DNA of 64,000 nucleotides from Anisakis pegreffii (GCA_035041965.1 JAPYMA010000804.1:1-64000); one strand, 5' to 3'; counted from the first letter of the stretch, positions 12,032 to 26,400 are shown. The notes: generated by a model from the letters alone, not told the origin. Numbers and translations are program-made.

Positions 12032-13350
12032 TTAGCATACTGAAATAAATCCCGAGGATTGAATGAGGTTCTTCCGTACAACATGCGACATGACAAATAA
12101 ACAAATGGGAAATCTCGAATAGGATGATAGACTCTCTCCAACGGAGACAGAGTTTATGAAAGACACACGCCTTGGTTGTCGTGATGCTCGGGTTGAGTGT
12201 CGTGGAACTGTCTTGGCTTGATCTGGCAACGGTGTCACTGTGCTTCGCGTTGGATTCTGGTTTATTCTGACGGCGTCTTTTGTTTGATCTGACAACGGCA
12301 CCATTGAATTGGCTGCTTTTTGCGTTGAACTGTTACGTTCGTCCATAAGTGAGCGATCCACCGCCCAATTATCTACCGTCCTTTCGTTACTGGTTTTTTC
12401 CTGTATGTTAATAATTTTCTCATTTGATTCGCATGACGAATCCAGACGTGTGGCCCAACTTTGTATAGTACTTTTCCACGTCTTCAACGTACTTGAGCAC
12501 GAATCCAGGGACGGTGACTTCTGCGTACATTAGTGACGTAAACCCATTCTCGTGCCTGAAAATATTGCACCGTGATGCTTATTAAATTGTGCTTGCATTG
12601 CGAAGTTAGGTTTCGTCAGTGAGTGCACCGCAGGATTGATTACAGACATAGTGGTTCGTATTTTGCGACCCAAGAATGTTTCAGCTGGTGAAGAATTAGC
12701 GAGCATTGGATTAGGTGTGGATGGACGGTTCAATAGGAATCTTTGAGGGATCTCAGTCATCTTTCCTTCTCCCTCTTGTTTCGTCAGACTTCCTTTTAGT
12801 GAGTCTACGAATCTCTTAGCCTACCCATTAGATTGTGGATAAAAGGGGATAAGAATATGTGATGCATCGCATTACGTTCACAGAATTTCTTGAACTGGGC
12901 ACAAGTGAATTGTGGGCCGTTATCTGATACCAGCGTTCCGAATATCGCAAATAATTCACTCAGTATTGAAATAGTGATTGAGACTGCTACACGATTACAG
13001 ATAATTATTTCAGGCCATTCAGACAATGTGTTAACAATTACTAAGAAATAATTACTTTCAAATGGCCCAGTGTAATCAACATGTATACGCAACCATGGTT
13101 TTTCTGGTATGGCCATAGTGCTAGGATCGTTTTCATAGGTAGTTTAATTTTAACAGCTCTTCACCAATTTCTCGATTTGTAAGTCGAGGTTTGGCCAATA
13201 AATTAAACTACGGGCCAGCGATTTCATTTTTACTACTCCTGGATGTCCGGGATACAGTTGCTTCAATACTTTACTTTGTAGTCGCTTAGGCACTACAACT
13301 CGATTCGTGGACAATAAACAACTATCCATCAGGGATGGTGTGTCAAGTCT
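12032..13350 (-). mobile_element. Decayed Ty3/gypsy-like integrase region, right arm
   Basis: Mirror copy of 5880-7198 on the minus strand. It shares the same frame changes, the same stop in the glutamate motif and the same Glu-to-Lys replacement, so the decay happened before the arms were duplicated (or the arms are one locus assembled twice). Confidence 0.8.
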
Positions 13351-13799
13351 ACTTCAGCAGTTACGAATTTCTCCATTCGTGGATACAGTTGGCCAGCCGT
13401 TCATTACGTATTGAATAATGGTCTTCAATAGCGAGTCTTGCTCAGTTGCTATTCGAATATGTTTTACATATGTTTTACAGTTACAGGGAATTTGTTTACG
13501 GTTTTGTAACTGTTTTTTACAGTTACAAGTATTTCAACGCGACAAAATGACGAATAAAACAAATAAGTGAATAAATGAACATCCTCAATTCAATGCTTTA
13601 ACTCGACTCACTTTTTGAACGTGTACCACACAACACCAATAATATTCTCCCTCCTTCCATCCACTCGCAATAAATATTCAAAATAACCACAATCCATTAC
13701 AATTATCTGTAATTTTACATCATATAGTGAAATTGAAATTGAAATTCTCTCTACTGTGAATATAAAAATTAGGAGGAATGTTGTATACCATGTTGTAGC

Positions 13800-14880
13800 C
13801 GAAATTGAGTACTACATGTTCCAAATGTAACTACTTGTGTGCGATAGGTGAAGGAAATTTGAGGCCCAAAATCGTTGTGAAATTTGGTAATATGATAAAG
13901 GGTGCATACTCAAAACACAACCTTTCTTGTAAACCGATAACCAGGGTGGTAATGGAGGCAGTACAAATAGACATTGGATGTCATATGGCAGTTCGAGAGG
14001 TAGTCTGTGCCCCTTGGCAGGCTTGGATGGAGGTTTCTCTTCAACATAATACTGTTTTGCCGTGCATCATTTTTAAAATTTGTTACTGCTCAGAATTCTT
14101 GTAAATGTTTCATATCGTTTATTCCTGATTTAAAAATCAGCAAATGATGATCCGAGATGAATTTATACACCAATGCTCGAGCTTTTTTCATTGTTGGGGC
14201 ATATGAAGGCACTCATGGCGACCTCGAAATAAGAAAGGCGTTGTGAAGATGTCACGTTGTATTTCCCCAGCTGGAAGAACATTAATTCACAAAATTTCTA
14301 CAATGATTTATCCATTGTAAAAGGAAACCCTACGTTCCCTGTAATTCATGCTCTTCAGATGGCTTTTGAAAGAGTATGCCGAGAATGGTTTCCTATTATT
14401 TGCTTCTGACAAAGACTTGTTGTTAACAGCTCAGTCAGACAGCTCATCGTTTATATCCTTCAAGTTTCAGAACATGTTGAATTTTTATGGCAAATTTACT
14501 GGCGTCACCTTCCTCAGCTTCCCGGAGGGAGTGTTTTGCCGGAAACGGTGTCCTCTTGGCCTGTTCAAGAGCTCACCCGTTTCACAGATTACTTTAAGAG
14601 TTATTGGCTGAGTATGCCACTTCACCAGTGGAATTTTTTTCCTGACTGAGGTAAGAACGACGAACGTAGCAGAAGGCTTCTATGCATCATTGGCGAGGTA
14701 CAGTTGCTTTAAAATTATCATCATCGTCGACGGAAAAGTTTTGTACCTTTCAAAGACGCAGGTTTAGCGAAACACCGCGTTTTGGGAAGTTTTCTGTCAT
14801 CGTTGCAACGACGGCATGCAGAAACCAAGTCAGGCTTACAACGATTCACAACTGGACAGAAAACGAGGCGTGAAAATGCG
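13800..14880 (+). mobile_element. Possible decayed MULE-type transposase, right arm
   Basis: Plus-strand copy of the element described at 4350-5430. The VRTTNVAEGF string is at about 14,650-14,680, preceded by an in-frame stop, and an upstream block (about 14,340-14,610) is open in two overlapping frames. A region around 14,170-14,230 reads NARAFFIVGAYEGTHG, also transposase-like. The same breaks occur in both arms. Confidence 0.35.
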
Positions 14881-16336
14881 AGATATAGAGAACTCAACAA
14901 AAAATGTTACAACCATATGGTGAAATGTAAGGTGAGAAATGGCTAAGCGTTATTGTGCAAATGTGATACCCGATTACTTCGTCTTTCTATAGGATATTTT
15001 TACAGGTATAAGAAAGTCTCAGCAAATGACTTAAGCGTGTTCATTGTGAAAGCATCGCTTGTGATTTATATTCTCATTTTTTATAACGATCCGAGAGAAC
15101 TTTCAGCTTATCATACCACCTGACGCCGCAGTACGACCAACGCTATTGCTTCGCTATCAACGTAAGCACTTTAATGCAGTCTTGACTATGCACTGACGTA
15201 ACTGTGATGAACCAAATGCTATATTTTCTTCATTCTGTAGCGTTTCTTATTGTGTGATCTCAACATAAAGGGTTGTGACAGTTCAAATGATGGACAGTTT
15301 TCAGTTGAACTCAACATTGAAGAAAGCAAAATAGTCTTCATTTGAATTCAACATTTTGCTTGACGTTTGTATTTCATGATTAAATCTTTGCGTTTTAATG
15401 TTTTATTATATCGTGCGATTTTTTGATTTCGTTTATTTTCTTCAAATGGGTATTTCCCTTTTCGTTCATTTCTGGAAGTATATTATTGTTGAAATGAATA
15501 GTAATCAATGTAGAATCCATACATGCTCGTACATATCATAATATATCATTTCCGTTTCATGTTGCATTTGCATTGTTTATCTTCTCTTCTCGTTTCATGT
15601 TTCATGAAGAGATTGTTTGATTTTTTTGATTTTATCATAGTTATTGTGAATTCGATTTTATATTTTTATTATTATTATTAAAAGTGAACACTGTTATTAT
15701 AAATAATGAGATGGTTCTTATCAAAATAAATCTTCAGAAATTGTCTGTGTCACATTTTCAGAAGGATATCGGTCGGTTTATTATCAATGAGTATTAGTGA
15801 ACATCAGCATTGGTCACGCCGAGCGACATAACTCTCGTAACTTACCAATTGCCGGCAATATTTTAAACAGATTTCTGTAGTACTCGATCTCGGCTACAAC
15901 GTCGTATCTCGGCTACATATACAACATGTTACAAATTTTTTCTTCGGGTGGGTACCAATTCAAATTATTTGTTGAATTTTTGTACTTATTACGAAATCGA
16001 AATTTTCGAGCATATCTCGATTACTGGCAAATCTATCATATAAGTTTTATTTTCTTGATCTGCTCTATAAAATGATGTACGAACTTCCCGGATTCATTCC
16101 CGCTGAATGGGTAAGAAATTCACATTTCTGAACACAACACATCAAATGAAAATCTCACTTCCGTCACTTAACGAACTGTCACTCCGTTCGTAATTGGCGA
16201 AGTGTCTATATACCATAGTATAAAAATAAGGTTAATTTTTTAAGGTTTCAACTGAGCGTGTCAGCCATATTCTCTATCATTGGTGTTCATGTGTGATTGA
16301 TGTTATCGAAACTGTCGCTACCATACAAAACTCCTA

Positions 16337-18878
16337 ATGGTCGGTCTCGATCTACGAACAATTCAAAAACGATTTCACGGTGCATATCGTAAATTGATCG
16401 CTCTCGAGAATGCACAAAAATTCTTTACCAACGTTATTCCACAACGTCTCGAGGCAGCCCTTCACGGCACTACCAACACCGCAGCTTACGAAGGAAAGCA
16501 GTGTGGTAATATGAGTAATAATAACAGTGATAAATCACGGTTTACCACTATCGATAATAATATACCATATTGGCAAAATCTGAACAAGTTATCGAATGCC
16601 ATGTTGACAAAACAGAATGAAATGCATCAGTTGCTATCGCTGTTACAAGGTTTGATTTTCTTGTGAAAAAGACTTGCAGAAAAACAGGAGTTCGTTCGGC
16701 ATAGAGGATTCTCTCTTCAAAGAGCTACAAAATTGATCAGAAAAAGTAATTTATTCAGCGAAGAGTTTTATGAAAAATCTTCAAGTTTTCTATAAATCAT
16801 CAAAAACAAAACCTCCAGATTTCATGAGGTTCTTAAAAATTTTCTGTTTATTTTTATGTTTTTACAATATTTTCCGTTTCTCAAAACGAGTAGAACAAAT
16901 TTTTCATTATATATTGCTCAAAATGGAGGAAATGTGACGTTCTGTGATGAATGAGTGATCATAAAATACATTTTGGAAGGGGAATTTCATTCACAAACTT
17001 TGTATAAGTTTATTTTCTTCTTTAAGAGGACGACAGCGAATTGAAAGCAATTGCCGAGAACGAAAAAATTGCTTTGGAATGTGAGTTAGATGATATAGCG
17101 AAAGAACTGATCAATGCAATCATGCCCTCACGAGAACACGAATTACTTTCGAAATGTCAACTTGAAATCACTGCGTAAATCACTGCTGTTATTACTTTTA
17201 TCACTTATTATAATTGTTATAAATAATAATGATGTGTTAAATAATTATCACCGATGAACGAAAATGATACTTTTAGTGGTGTTGGTGGCGTTGAAGCAAT
17301 GTTGTTTGCATCTGAATTATCAGAAATGTATCGAAATTTCGCTCAGTTCAAAAACTGGACCTGGAATGTTATGCAGCAAGATAATGTACAACTCGGTTAG
17401 GTTCCATTCGATCTGACTGCACATTTATGTACTAAACAACTGCAATGAGATCAATCATTACGCCTGCTACAACAGTATCCAGCAATAACGATGATCATTA
17501 ATAAAAATATGTTAGGTGGAATACGCAGCGTATTGATATCAGTATGTGGTGATGAGGTGTATTCGCAAATGCGATTCGAAGCGGGTGTGCACCGTGTTCA
17601 ACGTGTGCCGGTTACTGATAAAACACGTATGCATACCAGTACAGCTAGTGTTTCTGTGTTACCTGAGCCAAATAAAGTAAATTTGCCCTTTCTTTTCTTT
17701 ACAAGCCAATGGAGAGGCTGACTGCTTTATTTACTCTCATCTTAAGTCCAAACTCATTTGAACTTCAGGTTGATGCGTACGTTTCTTCGAATGATGTTAA
17801 AATCGAAACGATGAGAGCATCGGGTCCCGGTGGACAAAATGTTAATAAAAGGTCAACTGCAGTACGTGTAACACATAAACCTACTGGTATTTCGGTGCAT
17901 TGCATGGACGAACGCTTTCAACATCTTAATATTCAAGTACTGTTTTTTTCCGTTTCCATTATTATTTGTTGTTATTTTCTATTATTCTATTTCTATTATT
18001 ATTTGTTTCATTATCATTTTTAATATTTCAATGAGTTTACAACATCACTGATAATAACTTCTTATTTACTGAAGTGCCTCCGTATAGTCAACGCTATCTA
18101 CATCTCCTCCATCGTAATCGTAAACATATCCTTGGTTGGCTGTTAGGTTTGGTATAGTGACCCGTAAGATGGCTAATCACTGCATTGAATTTGGCTTTCA
18201 TATTGAAGTGCTTGTCGAATGCATTCAGTTCGAGAAGACAAGTCGAATGCTCATTTTGAAAGAGACTCGGTCGCGTGAAGATTTGGTCTTTTCTATAAAT
18301 AGTGATAATAACTGCAATTTTAATACAAGTTGCAGATCGCATTCAGGCGTTTAGCAGCAATATTAATGCAGAAAAAACTTGATGAAATTGACGAGCACAC
18401 TTCATCGGCCAGAAGATTACAGGTTCAGGTTTCGAAATGATTTGCTCATTGCTGTATTACCTAAATCATAAATGAATGCATAATATAACCTTGTTCATTC
18501 ACTCTTTTTACTCCATCCATCCGACCAAACACATGCTCTACGCATTTGTGCATTTCATGCCTTCCGTCACTCACACTCAACCTATGCAGTCGGCATGAAC
18601 TTTCCTCAAAACCAGCCTTGTAAATATCGACAACGGATCACATCAACACCTATGGTAGAGGTTAATGAAAATTGAAGGTGGGCTCTAAGTCGCGCGCCGA
18701 AAAAGTTCGAACGTACAACTTTAAAGACGACCGCATCACAGATCATCGTTTACGTCGGTCGTGGACGGGTGTTGCAGAGATGATGCTCGGTGGGGCGCAG
18801 CTGGAGGAAGTCATTTTGCACCTACGCGATGCCCACAAGCTGCAACTTATCGACAATTTTTTTCATACCTTCTCGTAA
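16337..18878 (+). CDS. MTRF1L: Mitochondrial peptide chain release factor 1-like, right-arm copy
   Basis: Predicted mitochondrial class-I release factor. Exons with consensus junctions: 16337-16649, 17027-17174, 17277-17395, 17516-17676, 17769-17936, 18336-18422 and 18678-18878. They sum to 1197 nt, 398 residues plus stop, close to the usual MTRF1L size. Domains in order: N-terminal helical region; the PCRF domain starting around [11 protein letters not shown]; the stop-codon reading PVT motif (225-227) followed by the conserved HTST; the RF-1 domain with GPGGQNVNK, whose GGQ is at 268-270; and a C-terminal EKVRTYNF...DRITDHR block. The PXT motif and lack of insertions favour MTRF1L (mtRF1a) over MTRF1. 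The N-terminus ([10 protein letters not shown]) is not an obvious targeting peptide, so an upstream exon is possible; a short open stretch with a good donor lies at about 16,073-16,111. Confidence 0.9.
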
Positions 18879-19228
18879 AACTTCATTCTTCTCCCACCTC
18901 TAAAATGAATTTATCCCGATGTTATTCTCCTCAAACTTTAATTTTTTTAGTAACTTCCGTGAATTTCGTTGTTGACCTCAATTGTTTCTCATTTATGAAA
19001 CAAAAATCTGAATGAATTTTAGTGGCAAAGGGAATTTTAGCGGTAAAGTGTTTTGCTGGTGACAGAGTTCTGAATCAAATATTATCATTGTTATTAGAAA
19101 TGAATGAATTATCAAATATATTGACCAGTACATGTGATTTTTTTCTTTACAAGAAAGGAAATAATTTCTTTCTCTGTTCGCAATCATGACCCGCACTGGT
19201 GTTATTATTACTATTCTGAGTTCTCCAA

Positions 19229-20461
19229 CTGACATATTAACCATTCCAATAATAATAATAATAATGTAAAATTAATTGGTAATGAAAACAGTTTCTTTTT
19301 TAATAGCAATATCAGTGGGCTATCTGATCGTGAATATATATGCGTTCAAAATTACCCAGTCCTCTCCACTTTTCTTTCTTTCAGCCTAGAAACCTGACCC
19401 AGACCAGCTAATACTTAATGACTACCTTGAATTCACGATGGAGGACTCAGGGATACCGAGAAATAGGAAAACAAAAACGATAATAAACTTTATTAGACTA
19501 AAGTTGATAGTAGTATGAACAATGATAACAATAAATAAGCAATAACAAGAATATACAAGAGACAGGAAACGGAATATGAAATTGACAAAGCGAACAGGGA
19601 ATGATTAATGAGAACGGAACAAATGAAATTAAGGCTTCAATTAAAGTGTTTTGCTGTGGGCAATACAAAATAAATAAGCGTCTCAATGATATCAACTTCA
19701 ACACCTGAATCTCGCGTGCTAATCGCGCACCTCACAATAAAACAACGTCACCGCAACGTTATAATTTAAAAATCACTATTTAACGAACACCAGTAAAACT
19801 CACCCGCTTGGTTCAGTCTTTGACTTATTCTCTCGTACTGTATTTGAAGTAAGGAACTTAAAAGAAAGAATTGAATTCTTAAAAATTCAGTCAAATGAAC
19901 ATGGGTTTTAACAGTTCCAAGATTGAACAGTTTAGAAAATTGCGTTCAACTGAAGTTGATAATGGATTAATACAATGAATAAAAGATTACATAAGCAATG
20001 AATAAATGTATACAACGACAAGATGACATGATCGATGAGGAACGAAAACACTGATCCAATCTGACTGCATCCGATTATTCATTAATGAATTCAATATCGT
20101 TCATTAAAATAACAATCTTTCGCCACTGTCCTCTGAGCACTGAACATATTCAAAAAATGAATTTGAAATTGATCAATAACACTGATAATAGCGGTATTAA
20201 AAGTATAACAAGGTACAATATTACAAAAGAAATAAGAATGAAAACGTGGCATGGAAGCAGCCGAATAACGAAACTTGAGTATTACGTGAATACTCCCTTC
20301 GATCGACACAGCAAAGAGCATGGTCTTCTCTGTTACATTGTTGCTGCAACAAAAATGCAGATATTTTGGGTGATAAGAATATAGAAACAAATAAGAAATA
20401 GGAAAATAAATGAGCAACCCTGCATGACGCGATCAAAAACAATGAATGTTGATACATTCAG
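19229..20461. other. Gene-free stretch between palindrome and MYO18
   Basis: About 1.2 kb, AT-rich, with a short AAT run at about 19,250-19,263. No open frame here resembles a known protein. It should contain the MYO18 3' UTR and polyadenylation signal (minus strand). Whether the palindrome continues into it cannot be tested in this window. Confidence 0.5.
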
Positions 20462-22122
20462 CTATTCCAACGACACTCCTAGCTTGATAGATTGCTCCGT
20501 TCGATCGTCAACGGCTGCTGCTATTTTATCTGTTGAAATAAATGTACAAAGGAGCATATGTATTTCTGATGAATGAAGAACCGTTCAAACAAGCAAGTGA
20601 TGAAGGAACAATCAAAAGGAGAATCGAAAAACAAAGAAATGAACCTTCGAAATCATTCGGATCATCGCTCATTGGGTTGTCGTCATTGTTATAAACATCC
20701 TGGTCATCGTCCTCATCCAAGCACTCCAAATCATTGCGCATCGTTTTTCGAAGTGTCTCAACTCTTTTGACAGCGGTTTTCAACTCCATCTCCAATCGCA
20801 TCTTATCCATTTCCATCGTTTCCATTTCCTTCGTCTGCAATGAAATCGTTTCCAACCAGACAACCAACTCATTCCTTTGATGAACATTAAAAAAACGAAC
20901 AGCCATCTTGCATTTATGCACAAGTTCATGTTCCCTTTTGCGCATATCATTCAGCTGATCGCCCAACGATATCGCCTCCTTATGTGCTTTTTTTGCGTTC
21001 TCTACTTCTGTGTCCCGCGATCGAATCACTTCATTTAATCTTTCATTCAAATTCTCGATATCATCGAGTGCTTTGGCTAGTAGACTCTTAAATATTCATT
21101 AGAAACAATATTAATTATAATATTATTCATTATCACAATGAAATACCAAACGAATTATCAACAACATAAACGGATAGCTTCGTCGCGAGCTGTTTTCGTA
21201 AATGAAAATTCGACAAAAACAGTGCAAAACGATGCGCAATGATTTGCTTCATTCAGTTTAGCAACATTCATAGAAAAGCAAACATTCATTTTTAATCCAT
21301 GTTAGTTCTATCATTGTCGCGACGACTGCAATTAAAATTCCTCATTGAATATATAAATAAACGACCGATAAACAATAATAATAAATGGAAACACACATCC
21401 AATCGGCTTTTGGACATCTGTTCCAAATTGATTTTTGATTCCAAATCACGAATTTTTTGTTCTGCCAACAACAAACGGTGCTTCTCTACCGAATTGTGCT
21501 GTTCGAATTCCAGTTGAGTGGTCACTTCATTCAGTTTATCTGACAGCTTCTTTTTGTCTTTTTCAATATCAGCCAACTGAAATACACATCTATTTATGCA
21601 CACATGAAACATCATTACAAATATCATTCTCACCACATTCCGACACAAATCCACATTGCATAAATATACATAATGTGATACACTAATCCAGTGCTTCTCA
21701 ATCTTTCCCCTCTCCCCTCAGCCCCAGAAAATGTTAAGATGCCCTCGCACCCTCTACAACAACAATTAAAACGTCCTCACACCCCTCGCAACACCAACTC
21801 TGTATCTCTCATCCACTAAGGTGAGTATCTGTAGTGTAGATAAGTGCATACCATTAGAGTACGTTCTAGCTTTTCAAAAATACACACGTTAAAGTCCGAC
21901 CGAGCTTACATGTACGCGTTGAAATCCGTCCTCGCCTAATTCGACATATAAAAAATAAAATCTTATCTCGCACCTTCTGCAATACTATACCGCACCCCTT
22001 AAAGGAGCGAGCGCCCCCAATTGAGAAACACTGCACTAATCGAATAATTTAGAAACGAGCCATTTCTCAGGAGTATAATAAAACAAAAATTAATAACACC
22101 ATCAACGCAGAAATAATACGAC

Positions 22123-22157
<35 letters not shown>

Positions 22158-23447
22158 TGACAATAATCATAAATCATAATAATAATAATAATAATAACAA
22201 TAATAATAATAAAAGTATCGGGAACAAAAAAGAAACCTGCTCCAATTGGTCGTTGAGCTGTATGGATAAAATAGAGTTGTTCTGGATGGCCTCTTTGTAA
22301 TTCTTCAACGCCAGCTGTAGCTGATCGTCATGCTCTTCAGCACGCCGTATCGCACTGTTCTTCTCTTTCAATAAACTCATCACACGCGCTTCGGATACCT
22401 TCTTGGCTGCTAGAGCTGTTTCTAACTACAATGCCACTATTAGTCATCATACTCATACGAATCGCTCAACTAAATACCTGTGTTCTCATCTCACTGAGTT
22501 CGCTCTCCAGTGAATGCTTTCCTTTGAGAATGCTCAACTTTATGGCTTCGGCATCATCCAGTTGTTCGTGAAGTTGACGTATCATGGTTTGATTGGTCGG
22601 CTGATTTTCACGTTCATGCGCGAGTACTGTTTCTGTATCGTGCAGCAGTGCCATTGCTTTTTCTAACTCACGCTTGTAGTGTCCTGACGACTCTTCATAG
22701 CTGCAAGTTGACAATTTCACGTCAACAACTCTACAATTCCAACACACCTCTCCAATGAACAAATCAAAAACAAAAACCTATAGTTGTGTGTATCACATTC
22801 CCGAAGACGCGCTTCCAGAATTCGGTTCTGCTTCATTAATGACGAGTTCGTGTCTTGCATATCGGCTATTTGCTCTTCGAATGCACGTAACTGAAAAAAA
22901 AACGCTTCTTTAAAATCAACAATAAGAACAAGCATTCGGTAACAGCATCTCATTCATTTCAAACTGTTCTGTTACGGGTTCGAGTCCCGCCCCCATTTTG
23001 ATCGGCTTCGAATGGTATATAAATAGCAAAAACAAAAAATAACCCTTCTTTGATACTGAGCACGTAATTCATCTATTTCGTCCTCTTTCGCATCTAAATC
23101 CCGAATCTTTTCATTTTTCGATCTCTCAGCAGCCATTTCCAAACGTGTTACATTTTGTTGTAACATATGTATTTGGCCTGCCATATCGTCTAATTCATTT
23201 TCCTTTAATAATGACAACATCAATTATTTAACAACAACAATAATAATAAATAATAATAGCTTCAACGAACCTGAGAGGTGAATTTCGCTTCCAGATCACG
23301 TTTCGCCTTCTTTAATTGCGTGACTTCCGAACACTGAACACCACTTTCGATTGCTTCATCAACTTCCTTCCGTAATTTTGCTACTGTTGTTTGTAGCTGA
23401 TTATTCTCAGATTTCACGTTCTAAAATGATAATTGTAATTATTTGCA

Positions 23448-23485
<38 letters not shown>

Positions 23486-26400
23486 GAGTAATTATGATTA
23501 ATAATGATAACAATTAATAACAATAAAAATAGTGACTGATAAATATACATAAATACAATAAACGTACCTGTAACTCACTGATCTTGTTTTCAAGGGATGA
23601 AACTGCAGCATCACGTTGCTTCACAATCTCTTCGTACTCTTCTATCTGTTTTGCGTATTTCGTTTCAATACTCTTGACCTCGTCGTCAAATCTACGAAAG
23701 CAAAACATAACAATAAATAATTGAATGAACAGTCAGTCAATTAAAAAAGTACTTCACGTTTCGACTCTCCAACAATTCGTTTCGCATCTTCACATTTTTC
23801 AACTCATTCTCAATATCTTTCAAACGTTCCATTGTCTTCTGTGCTCGACTTCGTTGTGTTGTCTCACTTGCTCGTAATGTATCCATTTCTTTTTGTAATT
23901 CACTTGTCTTCAAAGCATTTTATATTATTTATAATCCATAAAATGAAAATTCGAATGGAAATTAACAAAAACAAACCCGCGAATAATCGTGATCGAAACG
24001 AGAATGCGATGAACTTGATGACGATAGACGAGGCGTCTGCTGATCATCTGTTAAAAGAATGCATTAAAATCAACCAAACAGAAATAAAGAAGTCAACCAA
24101 CCAAGATGACGTTGTTGCAATAACAGAATGTGCTTTTGTGACTGCACACGTAACTCGGTCTCGCGTTCCAACGCATCGCTGAGCGACTGCGTATTCGTGC
24201 ATTCTGTCGCCAGCATCTGTTCCAGTTCACTGACTCGACCCTCCAATCGACTTTTCGTCACTCGAAGCTCATTGACCATACCTTCCAAATCCCGAACACG
24301 TCTCTCCCACTCTCGATACTCCTCGTCACTCCTACAACAGCTTATTAGATATAAAAATAACAAGAGGATAAATCACTCACCTAGCTGCTGCAAGCAGTGG
24401 TATACATTTAGTATACAGTCTCCACCATGGCCATTCCCTTGCTTTCATATAGCATTTGCCATTTCGTTGTATACAACGAATTGCTGTTTCAAGAGTTCGA
24501 CGACGTTGTAACCATTTAGTAGCCAAATATTTACGACACAGCCTTTGCAGATTGATAATTACACCATTTAGACTCATCTCACGACGATTCTCCAGATCAG
24601 ATAGCACGTCCGAGCGCATTAATACCTTCAGTCAGTAGTTGTCACCGTGTTTAGCAAAAAAACGAACATGTCTTCGATTAGAATTGAGATCGACTTGCAA
24701 CAGTAATATCAAACACGTATAAAAACAAGTTAACCAGCAGAGAAACGCCATACCTGACTCAATCCTAAACGATACGTATGTGGGAATACAGCCATACTTT
24801 CCAGGATTCGCTTCACCGCTGCACGATCATCTAGCATGTCACTCAATGTGCTGCTCTCTTCTTCATGCTCGATTAGGCACTGGAAACGACGACGGAAATC
24901 CTTGAACGGAAGACGTTCCGGATAACCTGAGAGATCGCAAAGTTGACTTATTCATTCAATTCATCAAGCAGTTAATTTCGAAACCCCGACTTACACACTT
25001 TTCCAATTTGACATATAACCTTCGGCAAATAAATTCAACCATATATAAAGAAAGTTGACTTACTGTCAGTTGAATTGTAATGTACTGAGTGAAGGAGTAA
25101 CAATGACTCTACCTCGACTGGCCACTCGAACTGCATCAACAATGAGTAAAGCTCTGATTTGTGCGCGTACAAAAGGAACATCGAGCACAAGTTCGTTGCT
25201 TATAGCTGCTGGTTGTTGTTGTCGATGAGCGAAGGCACAAGATGACGACTTGCTTTCTCTTGATCTGGCTGCATTCGCCATCACTACGGGCTGTGCTTGA
25301 ATACAATGCACGAAATGCAGACCGTGCGAACGACGTGCAAACGAAATAAGATAGTCCTGAACAAACATATTTCATTACGAAATCGCACTGCTGCTAAAAT
25401 GTGAAGGCAGCCAACCGTTTGCAAGGAAATGTTTGAGAAGTATCCGGATGAAGCCATGCGCAAACCGGCTGCATCCATTTTAACGGTTTGTGTCGCTTTA
25501 CGCATCTTTAAGGAGGTACTCTCGATGCCGAATGGTGAAAACAACGCACTTATCGCCATACTGAAGAAGACATTATCAAATGAGCAAATAAATGTTGCAG
25601 AGTGTGCAAATCAGAGCTCGAATCACTCACTCAGATGAAGTTTGAAGAAGTGCTAGAACTGACGATCCAGTGACACCTGGTTGCGCGGCCTTCACCCAAC
25701 CATCAACCGAATAAAGCACTGGACTATTACCCAAACAATGGCCCAACACAAATTCACGTGCACTATTACCACGTCGAATTAAACCTTAAAAATAAAAGTC
25801 AACGATATCATCTTTTTAAATCTGGGAGTAATCTTAAAAAGTATCCATCAATTTTTGATAACAAATCTCAGAACAAAGACCAGTACTAACGTGAATCTCC
25901 CAAATGCACAAAAATGCGCTCAAAGAATGAATCATCAGTAGCGCCTGGGAAGAGTGCCTCTTCATCCAGAATACACAACAATCCACGTCGTTGCTCGCTT
26001 CTCAACTCAATATCCACACAATTCATCTGCATAAACCATCAACATTCATTTTTTCTTAAGTCTCACGATTTCATCACAACTACTCCGAAATCAGATCCAG
26101 TTGGAATCAATGTTAATACACTTCCATCAGTTACTCATTTCTTTCTTTATCAATATTTGTGGACTGCTAAAAGAAGTGGTAAATAACCAATTGTTGTTTT
26201 TGATCTATAAGACGAGTTATGTGATCAGGGCACTGTGCTGGCTTATCTATGTCCACATCGACTTGCTCACGAGCATACAACTCAATCGGCTCGCTGAAGT
26301 TGCTCTCGTAGAAGAGTTCTGCGATACGTTCATTCACATAATTGAACGTCAAGTCGATTAGGCCACTCGGTTTCGTTCTTTCATTGTTTAACTAAAATTT

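Larger units (their letters stand above)
9628..19228. repeat. Right arm of a giant inverted repeat
   Basis: Mirror copy of 1-9603, almost identical over its full length. Its outer boundary cannot be fixed because the partner of anything beyond 19,228 lies left of the window. It carries the second copies of the release factor gene (+ strand), the integrase remnant (- strand), the putative MULE remnant (+), the reverse-transcriptase fragment (-) and the nested hairpin. Confidence 0.98.

Noticed and set aside
1..19228. Reading the whole inverted repeat as one transposon with long terminal repeats
   Set aside because: The arms contain a host gene and several unrelated decayed elements, and only a 24-bp spacer separates them, so there is no element body between the repeats.
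22124..22215. CRISPR-like regular repeats in AAT tracts
   Set aside because: These are simple trinucleotide microsatellites in introns with no spacers or associated genes; the genome is eukaryotic.
22910..22995. A tRNA gene ending in the ggttcgagtccc T-arm
   Set aside because: No acceptor stem, D-arm or anticodon arm could be matched at tRNA spacing; only the T-arm is convincing.
24128..24511. Plus-strand 127-codon open frame
   Set aside because: It is antisense to well-supported MYO18 coiled-coil and neck exons and shows no domain.
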